Assembly: GCA_027924585.1 (NCBI GenBank)
Contig: BSBM01001025.1
Coordinates: 186,001-250,000, forward strand
Source: Larix kaempferi
Taxonomy: Eukaryota; Streptophyta; Pinopsida; Pinales; Pinaceae
Direction: 5' to 3'
DNA: 64,000 nucleotides
The position numbers and the translations under genes are program-made. Shown piece by piece: positions 54,769 through 64,000 of the stretch. Below the pieces are notes generated by a model that saw only the letters and a list, made by a program, of their open reading frames with translations, was not told the DNA's origin and made no database searches. How positions within the stretch are numbered: position 1 is the stretch's first letter; every line of letters begins with the position of its first letter.

Positions 54769-56035
54769 ATGAGCTTCGAACAAGGGTTTTACCAGTTGAA
54801 TCCCTGGATGGAACATATTTATCGACTCGTTCACTTGGAGAAGAATTGGAACCCTAAATTTGATGATCCCATGCTTAGAAAACTGTGGAAATCTGGCGCT
54901 AAACCCCGATACCATACCAGAGAAATGATTGCTACAACGATTCTCTCTCGAGTCCTCGACATGGTTATTTTGTTTGACAAGAAATGACAAATATGAGATA
55001 CTGTTTTCAAATTGTTTTCATAATAAAGGGTTGTTTTAAATTTGCATTTACTTTAGAAGTAGCTTACACTGGAAGTAATTTTGTAACGAGATTGATAGCT
55101 TGTACATTTGGGCATACATATAGTATCATTTGATGAAATCGACTAAAAAAAATGAAAATGTGCTATTTAGTATTTTGTTTGTAGATCTCATATTATTATT
55201 TATGGTTATATTGCAAAAATAGACAATGTCAAGCTTTGAGACTGCTTCTATACTGCAGGACCTCGACATGTCTAGAAGAGCTTCTAAACGCAAAGAAAAA
55301 GTGTTGGAATTGGGTTCAGACATTAAAATAGTCTCAGAATCCACCATGGAGATCCAGTTTGAAGACACGAGAGTTGTCACTAGAATAATCCCTGAATACA
55401 AGTGGGGATAAATCTATCAACTTATCAGAGATCAGAACATGCCAGAGGCCACAATCGACGAAATGGTCATATATCATAATATAAAAAAATATGGTCTCCA
55501 CAAGGCTGCTACTCGATTAGAACTGTTCCTGTGTTCTGAAGTAATAGGTTGGCTCCTGCCCCATGTAGATGCCCAATTTAGAATCATTTTGGGAGTTAAT
55601 GGAGATGGATTTGCCTCATTTCAACCTACACACATAAGCAAAGCTTATAAATTTCCAACTCTCAAATCCTTTCTGACGGATGATTGGGTTAATAGTGTAA
55701 AAATAGATCACTCAAAATATGCAAAGAAAATGCTACTCCAAGGTAAGCATTTGAGGGAGAGAGCTAGTGGGGGGCATGAGACAAAAAATATGAAAACTCC
55801 ATTTAGGATTTTCGCAATGCTTCTATCCATGATCTATGGAAAAGAAACTGCAAACAATTAAAAACTTAGTTAGATTCCACTAATGTATCATGTCACCACA
55901 TGTGGTACTATATTTAACTTGGCGGATATCATCTCAAAAAATATGGCTTAGGCTATATTAGCAGCTCAAGAAGGGTTGAATCAAAACAAAGTGGAGTGAA
56001 CTACATGGTATCATACCTCATTGATTGCATTCTTA
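54769..56035 (+). pseudogene. Diverged ORF1 homologue
   Basis: A first open stretch (54769-54987, MSFEQGFYQLNPWMEHIYR) is followed by 240 bp of AT-rich non-coding sequence, possibly an intron. Then comes a frame from 55226 to 55861 with one stop at 55409. Its protein aligns with G1 ORF1: IYQLIRDQNMPEATIDEM versus VYRMIRDQDFPEALLEEE; CSEVIGWLLPHVD versus CSEVIRWVMQHAN; GFASFQPTHISKAYKFP versus SFASFHPSYIATTYKLP. After TAA 55859-55861 the same frame continues through CGTIFNLADII to about 56035. DNA similarity is low, so it separated from G1 ORF1 long ago. Function unknown. Confidence 0.6.
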
Positions 56036-56106
56036 TCATAAATCATTTTCATAAGCTGGGATGCTACTGGGTCCCAGAGGAGGCTCCAATCTATGTGGCA
56101 TATTAA

Positions 56107-56420
56107 CATTAGTAGAAAAATGGGTGATAAATGACCAGGCGACCAAAAATGTTGGTCGTCGTGCTAAATAAATGACTAAATCACCAAAACATTTGGTCAC
56201 CATAGTGTTTTTAATTGAAATATGACAAAATTTGAGCAAATTTAAGTGATTACAGCTAAAAATGACTAAAATAAATGACTAATTTAGTCATGGAATAAAA
56301 AATATGACTAATTTAATCATGAGATAAAAAACATGACTATAAAATCCTTTTAAGAATTATATAAGATGTCCTAATTATCAAATATTTTCTTATACATCAC
56401 ACATAAATTAAGAGTGTCTA
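56107..56420 (+). mobile_element. Possible CACTA-type transposon terminus
   Basis: cattagtagaaaaatgg resembles the CACTA(C/G)TAGAAAAA ends of plant CACTA elements with one change. It is followed by subterminal-like repeats of gcgaccaaaaatgttggtcg, aaatgactaa and atttagtcat in both orientations to about 56340. The opposite end was not found. Confidence 0.35.
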
Positions 56421-57129
56421 TATATAATATAATATATGATTTTATAATTATATATAACATGTTTCTATATGCCTCTAGATATGTCAATATTGTAATTGAC
56501 ATAATAGGCCTCATTAGTTTGCAATGACTAATTAGTATGCATTAATGACTAGAAAGGGAATAATGCTTCAAGATATTTAGCTTGCTCCATAATTTACTTG
56601 GTGGTATACTAGTGTTGATGCTCAACATCGACATGATTCCAAAGTGTCAAAACATGATGCCATAGGTGAACATACTGAACGTTTTTGCAAGATCATTCCA
56701 TCTATACCATCACATCCAATTCGGTGTGTTTATCATGTCCATATTTTATTTCACCTTTTTTATTTTCGTATTATCCCCTCGACAAATCTTCCAAGTTGCA
56801 TCATGTGCATTATCGTAGTGTGTTGGTTGAGTCGAGTCTTGGATATTTGTCATCTTTCCCTTTGGGCATCGTCATGTCATGAAATTTATTCCATTATGTT
56901 TGGCTTGTCGTATGATCACATTCATATTTTATTTGAACAAAACCATCATCGTTTGACCCTCTGGGCACTCTCTTAAACTTTCACCAAGTTCAGGTATTTG
57001 GCATCATGTTAGCTAAAAATTGTCAATTTCACAACCTTCATTAGTTCTCCATATGCATCCATTCATCATGGTTCTCCTCGTGCCTGAGTTCAGAGAGTTC
57101 TAAAGTCCCTCGAGTCCCTTCCCTGCAAA
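56421..57129. other. No gene seen
   Basis: AT-rich sequence. An ORF of 110 codons at 56644-56976 has no recognisable motif and no supporting context. Confidence 0.4.
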
Positions 57130-57500
57130 AAATCACTAATACATAGTAAATATATAATATCTTAATATTTATATCATATAGTTAACAGTTTAATATATTA
57201 TATATTATATAATTAATATATTACTATCATCATCATCATTTACCCCTTTCTTTGTGGGATAAGAGACCTTCTTTTGAGCAATTATTTAACTTGTAAATAT
57301 ACTTAATATATTAATATACTATATATTATATAATTGATATATTTATATATTTATATACTCTCTATATAATATAATATAATATAATTATTATATATATATA
57401 TATGTGTAATATATGAATATTAATATTAACAAATTTAAAAATAATAAAAAACAAAAATAAAAATAATAAAGAGAGGGAAAATATATTAAAAAGGGACAAG
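57130..57500. repeat. AT-rich low-complexity tract
   Basis: Extended ta/taa-rich sequence (tatataatataatataatat) followed by aaataataaaaa repeats. No coding potential. Confidence 0.8.
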
Positions 57501-57959
57501 ATAGAGAAAAGAGAATAAGCAAGGAAAATGGGAGCTTGAGAGGTAAAAGGGAAAATAAATAAAAAAGGACATTTTTTTTAAAGGAAACTCCAATGGATAT
57601 ACAATAATTGCATCAAAGAGAAGAAGATACCTCTACCTGTAAAAACCTCAAAATAGATAGCTAATTTGCCAACACTGTTCGATTCTCACTGATGAGCTAG
57701 AGGGTTTGGGCCTCTTTTCTGAATAATTGTTTGAATCCTAGGGCTAAATGCTTCTTGGTTATGTTCTATCTCATTTGCATGTCTTCCATTCTGCAGGTAG
57801 TTGCCTTGCCCCTCAATACCCAGCCACATCAACAGCTGCATATGAAAAATCCGTAAGGTGGGTATTTTTGAATTTTTTTATGCTTTTACTTGTTAGATGT
57901 TTTGATTTTTCCCTATCACTCCTACATAAGTCTCCATCTAGCATCTAACAGCCTGTGCA

Positions 57960-58115
57960 GCAATGAGTCGAGGTAATGTAATGTAATGTGCACAGGCTCC
58001 CGAATTGAAGTGAAAGCTCATTACAATATTCACAGGTAATGCAATGTGCACAGGCTCCGGATTCGAAGTGAAAACTCATTACTATATTCACAGGTAATGT
58101 AATCTGCACAGGCTC
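57960..58115 (+). repeat. 58-bp tandem repeat, about 2.5 copies
   Basis: Unit aatgtaatgtgcacaggctc through gctcattacaatattcacag; cacaggctc recurs at 57991, 58049 and 58107. Confidence 0.85.
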
Positions 58116-58733
58116 ATTACGATATCCTTGTTGAGGATTTGGAATAGATTGAGAACTGATTGAGAAAAGCATGGTTCCTTTCCCCAACTATGAATCCTAG
58201 GGTCCTAAAATGGGGGAGACATGGAGCGAGACGCAATAACTGAGATAAGGTCAAAGATGGTGTATAACCAATGTCATATGTTGTAAGTATGTTTTTAATT
58301 TTTATGTTCTGTGCTTATAAGCAACCCTAGTTTTAGTTGATGCCTTTGATACTAATGGAAAAATTTATTTCCATGTCTTGAGAAGAGTTGAGTTTGCATA
58401 TGTTGTGAGATTGGTTTTGCAGAATTTATTTCCATTTTGTTCAACATAAAACCCTAATCGTTGGAGCGTATCTGAGCCTACCTATCTAGATCATGTACAC
58501 CAGGATTCGTCCAATGATGGTCATCCACTGCTAGAACTGATCTATATTGGTTGCATCCATTAGAGACAATAGGTCACTCTAATGTCCCGAAGACTAGCAA
58601 GGAAAGTCGATACTCTCATGGACATCTATAAAGAGATCCAGATCTGTTACAATAGGTTAGCGCAATGAGTACCAAAGAACAATAAGTATAGCAGAATCAA
58701 TAACTATTGAAGGGACAGTCTGTCAAAAAGCAG

Positions 58734-58736
<3 letters not shown>

Positions 58737-58772
<36 letters not shown>
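58737..58772. repeat. (TA)18 microsatellite
   Basis: Uninterrupted TA dinucleotide run. Confidence 0.95.
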
Positions 58773-58773
<1 letters not shown>

Positions 58774-59159
58774 CAGATAGGCATTTATCCGAGATCTAAG
58801 TGATAAATTTTTCTCTATTCGGCTAGGAGTTTCATCGTTGACTATAATAGAGCATCATAATAATGTATAATTGATTAATGATCTGGATATTCTGTCAGAT
58901 TCGATGATCTCATAATAATTTTGTGCAGGTTTTTCAAGTATTTTGGGGTTGCTATTTGCTAGAGATGTTGCGTTTCCTTTCGACTCAAGCAAAATTCTGT
59001 ATGATTTGACATTAAAATAAGTTAGATTTATGTCACGCGAAACTCACAAGGGATGCAGGCTACCATCCAGTCTAGGATTAACTATTCTTCATTGTATTTT
59101 AATAATGCCGTGTAGAGAAGAAGGCAACTGCAAGAGAAATTGTTTCCTGGAAATGTTTA

Positions 59160-59335
59160 CAATGTCTTTTTTTTTCTTTTGAAAATGATCAATGTTATCA
59201 TAAAACTATAATTCTTATAAGACTTTTTTTTAATCCTAAAACAAGGTGTCTTTTTTTTCTTGTGAAAATGATCAATGTTATCATAAAACTATAATTCCTA
59301 TAAGACTTTTTTTTTAATGCTAAAACAAGGTTTCC
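59160..59335 (+). repeat. About 85-bp tandem duplication
   Basis: Two near-identical units with gaaaatgatcaatgttatca, taaaactataattc and aaaacaagg, separated by poly-T runs. Confidence 0.85.
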
Positions 59336-60436
59336 ATTGGATAACTTTAATGGTGGAAATTTAAGATATTTAAAATTTTAAACTAAATTTTGGATGAAGC
59401 ACTTCTGGACTGGCAGTTATTGAAAAATTTAAACTAAACTTTGCATGCAGAGCACATGTATAATCTGGGCCAGATGAAGCATTATAAGCTGAAGATGGTA
59501 GTAGCTGCGTGGACTTGTTTTGGGATCTGTGTTAGTGTTCCAATTCCAGCAAAAGGAAACAATCTGGTTGGTTATGAACAATCCATTTATTTTAAGAATT
59601 TTTTTTTAATCATTAGTGAATGGGATGAACAATAAAATAAGAGTCAGTCCAGAAATACTTTGGGTTAATTTTTTCTTTACGTAGGTACTTCTATTTTGGG
59701 AAGGAAATATTAAATGACAAACTAGAATTTTTGATGTTATTATGATGTTTTGAATTGGCTATTTATCAATGAAATAAATCTCATCATTGTATTTTTTTTA
59801 ATTTTTATGTTAAAATTGTTTTTATCATTTTTAATTTTTCTTTATCTGCATAAATAGTTTTAATTCTAATTCCAATACAAAGAACTACTGTTTTATCGAC
59901 ATACATAATTATAATTCTGGAAATGTAGATTCCTTACTCATGTAAAGGAATGAATTCATTTTGGAAAATTTAAACTCCAATTGAGCCTTGTGTAAAAGTC
60001 AATTTCATTTTAAATTTGAACAAATTTAATTTGCTTTTAGCAAATTGGTAAAATGATTATATATATATAATATTATTAGTATTGGATAAAAACTAATTAA
60101 TTTATTATTAAGTATAATATTTTCTTAATTTTATATTTTATTAAATGATTGTAATTTCAATTTTATTTTTTATAATTAATTTTAAAATTTTATTTTAATT
60201 AAATTAATTTTTATTTTAATATACAATTTTATTTAATTATCTTTTAATAAGAGATACATTAATCAATAATTAGAATTCGATAATATCCTTCTTACTATAT
60301 CAACCACTTTTCAACATGTGGTTGTGATTGTATACTTATTAATTTTTATTATTAATTTTCTTTATAAGGTGAATATAGTTTTTTCTTTCTTTTGGTAGTT
60401 GTTAGTTAGGTTTTTATATCTTAGAATTCCCGGTGG

Positions 60437-60481
60437 CACTTAACTTGTGGCTATTGGTGTTCACGAGCCACAAGTTAAGTG
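60437..60481. repeat. Perfect 16-bp inverted repeat (hairpin)
   Basis: CACTTAACTTGTGGCT (60437-60452), a 13-base loop, then AGCCACAAGTTAAGTG (60466-60481). No mismatches. It lies in non-coding AT-rich DNA with no visible transposon context. Confidence 0.9.
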
Positions 60482-61410
60482 GATGTGTTAGTGGTCATCT
60501 TGGATATCAATATAATAATATAAATTGTTAACTTAAAATAGGAACATGTAGAAAATGGATAGAAGTGATTAATTTTGGTTTTTCGTTGACACCTCTAATC
60601 CCGTGCCTTTGCTACAAGTGCATGAAAATTTTATGTCATTGAGAAAAAGTACAACAATGGACATTGTTTCAAAAATAGAAGAGGTAAGTATGACATATTA
60701 GGATCATTAGATTAAGCAGGAATTATAACAAAAGCTTATGCATTACTAATGTGTTCTCTAGTTTGTAAATTGTGCTCAACTTTGAATGCAATATTTGCGC
60801 AATTCAAGGGAAACATTTGAACAATCCCGCTTCAATCTATTATGTATGACTTCACTCTCGTGTCATGTTGATTCCCACATGACTTGTACCATTGTTTAGA
60901 TACAATCTTATTTGCCACAAAATGTAATGTTGGTGCATCTAGTTTAATTTTTCACCTCTGAGTTCATATAAGTAAACTATATTTTAAAAGTGCAGGTGAT
61001 TGTTTTTTCAAACATTGAGGCCAAGAAAAAATTTGAATTCTTGGAAGCTGCGAGTGGAACAATGGATTCCTATCTACGCTATTTTAAGCAGGTAACTCTG
61101 CAAAAGTAATAATGCAGATTCGATGATGATTTATGTTGAAAACATGACATTACTTTCCTGAATATCGATTGCTTCTGTTGAATTTGTCCACTAATTGCAA
61201 TATTTGTCTCTAGCATATTTGTAGGGGTACAAGTTACAACATCAAATGGAACCATATATTCACCAAGCCGATATATTGGACACATAGCTTCATAAAGTTG
61301 TATACAATTAGAATAAGATATTTCCTTGTTTGAAATGAATCTGGTACATACTGTTAGTACCAGAATTTGTTCCTAGACTACAGAGGAACAAGCTAGCACT
61401 ATCTCAACAA

Positions 61411-61545
61411 TCTCAAGATAAAAATATGAAGTAGGTCTTTGTAGGTTTTAGGTTTAATGATTTGAAGGTTTCGAATCTCAAGTTAAAAATATGAAGTAGG
61501 TCTTTGTTGGTTTAAGGTTTAATGATTTGAAGGTTTCGATATTTA
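61411..61545 (+). repeat. 65-bp tandem duplication
   Basis: Two units beginning tctcaagataaaaatatgaa at 61411 and 61476, each including gtttaatgatttgaaggttt. Confidence 0.85.
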
Positions 61546-62131
61546 AGAAAGAAAAAGGAAATCAACTTCAACAAATTTTTAAAAGATGTAGCATTAAAGA
61601 GCTAAAATCATGATCTTAATAAAAAGGCTTAAACCATCACATTCAAACTCACATATTCTGGTTTCTATCTACAGTACATAAGCATTCACTGAATAAACAA
61701 ACATCAAAATAGGAATGAAATCATGTATTATATGATCACACTGATTAGGAATAAAAACACATTCAAAATAATATAAAAAAGGCTTATAACATATATGTAT
61801 TGATCTCAGTCTTCAAACTTACATGACAAACTTACAAGCATCATAAACAACACTGTATTGCATCTTCAAATCAAAAACATTGAACCCCTGTTCATCCTCA
61901 TTTACTTCCTTTTAAACCTTTTCCAAAAAGACTAGTTTGTAACTAATTTTAGGTTTTAGGTCTCAAAGCATTTATCTAATTGAGTCTTGAAACTAGTTCT
62001 TTAACTGAAAATTTAACTATTAATAATTACATACTTGATACGAAAATGGAAATGAAACTAGGCATTAAGTAGCCTTTCTAGTAGCCTACTAACATAGCAA
62101 TCCCATCGAGCGCATGAGTCCTTTTGTTGTG
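61546..62131. other. No gene seen
   Basis: AT-rich sequence without a recognisable ORF or repeat. Confidence 0.4.
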
Positions 62132-63163
62132 TCATGGTTGCTCAGCCTCCAAATCTTTAATCTTGTCTGTCAGTAGCTTGTTCTTTTGCTTCAATTTATG
62201 CACCTACTTGTTCAAGTCATCGGTCTGAGCCTCTGCTTCTCTTTTCCTCTCCAAATCCTTCTTAGCAACTACAATAAGCTCCTGATAACGAGCATTAGCT
62301 TCTCCTAAGTCCTCCCTTAAATGTTTATTAGACTATGTAAGCCTATCATTTGTCTCATTAAGAAACAGTATTTCTGATTTATGTTGTTTTGGGACTTTCC
62401 TAAGACTTTCAATCTCTGAACATATGTTTATTTCTCCATGCAAAGTAGGATCCTGAGATGTGGAAGGTGGAATATCCAACTTTCTGAAGATTAACTCTTC
62501 TTCATCTTTATCTTTTTTTAATCTTTGTGCAATTTCAAGCTCAGCTTGCTCCATTCTCATAATGATTTCTTCTTCTTCAACTTTATTTACTTCTTCATCT
62601 GCTTCTTCTATCTTTTCACCTTCGTGCTGTATGCTCATTTTATGAGAACTTGTTCTATATTCTTCCTCCTCACCTTCATCAGTTGAAGAACTTTGTATTA
62701 CAGTTATATTCTCTGTTTTTTTATTGGAACTTGAACCTTTTTCCACATTACCTTTCATAGATGATCTTGTTCTAAACTTCCAACTTGATTCCTTTAACGG
62801 CATAAGGAGATTTGCATCTGCCTCAAAGTCTTTATCTTGCGAGCTTTTATCTTTTGAATTCTATGCAGAAGCTTGTGTAACTCGCCTCTTTGCTTGTTCT
62901 GATATAATTTGATCTTGAAGTTGATTAATGGTTTGTTCCATTTTCTGAGTTCCCTGACAATGTTCTTGTTCTCCTTCGAATTTATTGACTTGAATCTCTT
63001 CTATGAAACCTTCAGGCTCTTCCACTTCAAGTATATTAACCTGCTCTTCCTTCTCAGGGCTTTTAATTTTATCTTGTGACAGAGGCTTCTCAAAAATATC
63101 TTGTTTCAACACTCTTCCCTTCTTATTATTTTTGTTTTCCCTTTTAGGCTTTCTCTTGCTCAC
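62132..63163 (-). pseudogene. Charged coiled-coil protein, retroelement-like
   Basis: Minus-strand frame of 343 codons from 63163 to TGA 62134-62132, with three internal stops (about 62861, 62333 and near 62210) and no frameshift. The start used is a GTG; the frame continues upstream to about 63220 (WEHFIYWSGFIVEQDEHV), so the true N-terminus is not fixed. N-terminal part very basic (KRKPKRENKNNKKGR), then acidic (EVEEPEGFIEE, EGEKIEEADEEVNKVEEEE). The tail (REDLGEANARYQELIVVAKK) is a heptad-rich coiled coil. Composition and architecture resemble the C-terminal half of ORF1 from G1, but I see no clear sequence identity. Confidence 0.5.
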
Positions 63164-63488
63164 ATGTTCATCCTGCTCAACAATGAAACCCGACCAATAT
63201 ATAAAATGCTCCCAGGTCTTCTAATCCTTCTTTAACACTGTTTAAATAATAAGTTTTATCAGTCCATGATGAAATACTGACTGCCTTGAAACGTAAGGCT
63301 GCGGCTTTACCTTACTTGACATCTTCTCGATACTCGTATACAGGAAAAATGACACATTCATTTTACAGTTCATTTTAAGATGCATTAAAAACCTAATATG
63401 GTATTTAAAGACCATTGAGAACCCGCCTTCGCATGTAATATAGGTTTGTATAATGCTAAGCACCTACCTCCATTCAGGTCAAAAATTT

Positions 63489-63935
63489 TGTTAGGATATT
63501 TAGACACTTAGGAGTTAGTTAAGATCAACTTGGGTAATATATTTGTTACGTAAAGTGTGTTTCTTTAGTATGCATTAGTATGCATTTGTAAATATTTAAT
63601 CCGATGGTTATGATATGTTGTGATCCAACGGCTCAACTTCTCTTAGATCATACCTACCCTTGATCCGTGGCTGAACACCCAATTGGTCCATGATCTATAT
63701 TTAAAGAGCATGGAGGGTCATTGGAAATTTGATCGATTATGAGAAGCTCATTTGTAACTTTCTTTCTTTGCATAATAAATTGCTCCTTAGAAGCTATTTG
63801 GCTGGGGACGTGGAATGTTTCCCTCTTGAGGGTTTAAACCACGTCAAAACATCAGTGTATCGATCTGTGATCTGTTTGTGTGAAGTGGTTGCTTTAGGTG
63901 TTTGATATTTTGGGAGTACCCTATGTAACCTAACA
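63489..63935 (+). repeat. 5' LTR of copia element C4 (447 bp)
   Basis: Starts TGTTAGGATATT and ends CCTAACA, followed directly by a copia PBS. Candidate TATA box ctatatttaaa at 63695-63705. The rest of the element lies beyond the window. Confidence 0.75.
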
Positions 63936-63947
63936 TGGTATCAGAGA
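63936..63947 (+). other. Primer binding site of C4
   Basis: TGGTATCAGAGA, one base from the standard initiator tRNA-Met PBS. Confidence 0.8.
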
Positions 63948-64000
63948 TTTTATGAAGAGCCGCTTCCGGTTATGATCTAGATCTTGAACTGTTGTTGCCG

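Larger units (their letters stand above)
58773..61410. other. AT-rich region without genes
   Basis: Apart from the repeats listed separately I see only short open frames (for example 59441-59635) with no motif. The sequence is strongly AT-biased. Confidence 0.45.

Noticed and set aside
56107-56614. Complete MITE ending at the tagtg near 56614
   Set aside because: The putative ends are not flanked by a matching 3-bp duplication, and the second end lacks the rest of the terminal sequence.
1-64000. Prokaryotic features (operons, ribosome binding sites, CRISPR)
   Set aside because: LTR elements with plant-type PBSs, plant TATA boxes and an intron point to a plant nuclear genome. The direct repeats at 28.7-31.0 kb lack spacers and are tandem arrays.

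Overview
The window looks like repeat-rich intergenic DNA from a large plant nuclear genome. I favour a gymnosperm, probably a conifer, from the style of the retroelement proteins, but that is inference from memory. I see no convincing host gene, rRNA, tRNA or CRISPR array. Almost all recognisable coding sequence belongs to LTR retrotransposons, most of them broken by stop codons.

Layout. (1) 1-18337 holds a very large Ty3/gypsy element, called G1 here. Its 5' LTR (cut by the window start) runs to 5739, its single-frame gag-pol lies at 5772-11846, and its 3' LTR ends at 18337. The LTRs carry a long ORF of their own, a coiled-coil protein called ORF1. The 5' LTR is interrupted at 556-3565 by a small Ty1/copia element (C1) with a 5-bp target duplication, and the 3' LTR preserves the empty site. 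(2) 18338-20326 is a minus-strand relative of the LTR-borne ORF, interrupted at its promoter end by a chromovirus LTR. (3) 20327-36841 is that truncated minus-strand chromovirus. Its LTR is split by two members of one copia family in opposite orientations: C2 (20861-27606, plus) and C3 (27836-35453, minus). (4) 36842-37502 plus 52603-53160 is older DNA split by G2. (5) 37503-52597 is a complete 15.1-kb Ty3/gypsy element, G2, with 1.03-kb LTRs, gag-pol, a separate archaeal-type RNase H after integrase, and an intact antisense gene with one predicted intron. (6) 53161-63488 is AT-rich, with a diverged ORF1 homologue (54.8-56.0 kb), a possible CACTA end, simple repeats, a perfect hairpin, and a minus-strand coiled-coil ORF (62.1-63.2 kb). 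(7) 63489-64000 is the start of another copia element, C4.

How it works together. G1 and G2 both carry more than gag-pol. G1 has ORF1 inside its LTR and an extra RNase H before reverse transcriptase. G2 has an extra RNase H after integrase and an antisense spliced gene. C1-C3 are non-autonomous: C1 keeps only a Gag stub, while C2 and C3 keep only RT/RNase H remnants plus long conserved leaders and tandem-repeat arrays. Nonsense codons greatly outnumber frameshifts in the old ORFs, and many read as C-to-T or G-to-A changes, which fits decay of methylated, silenced DNA.
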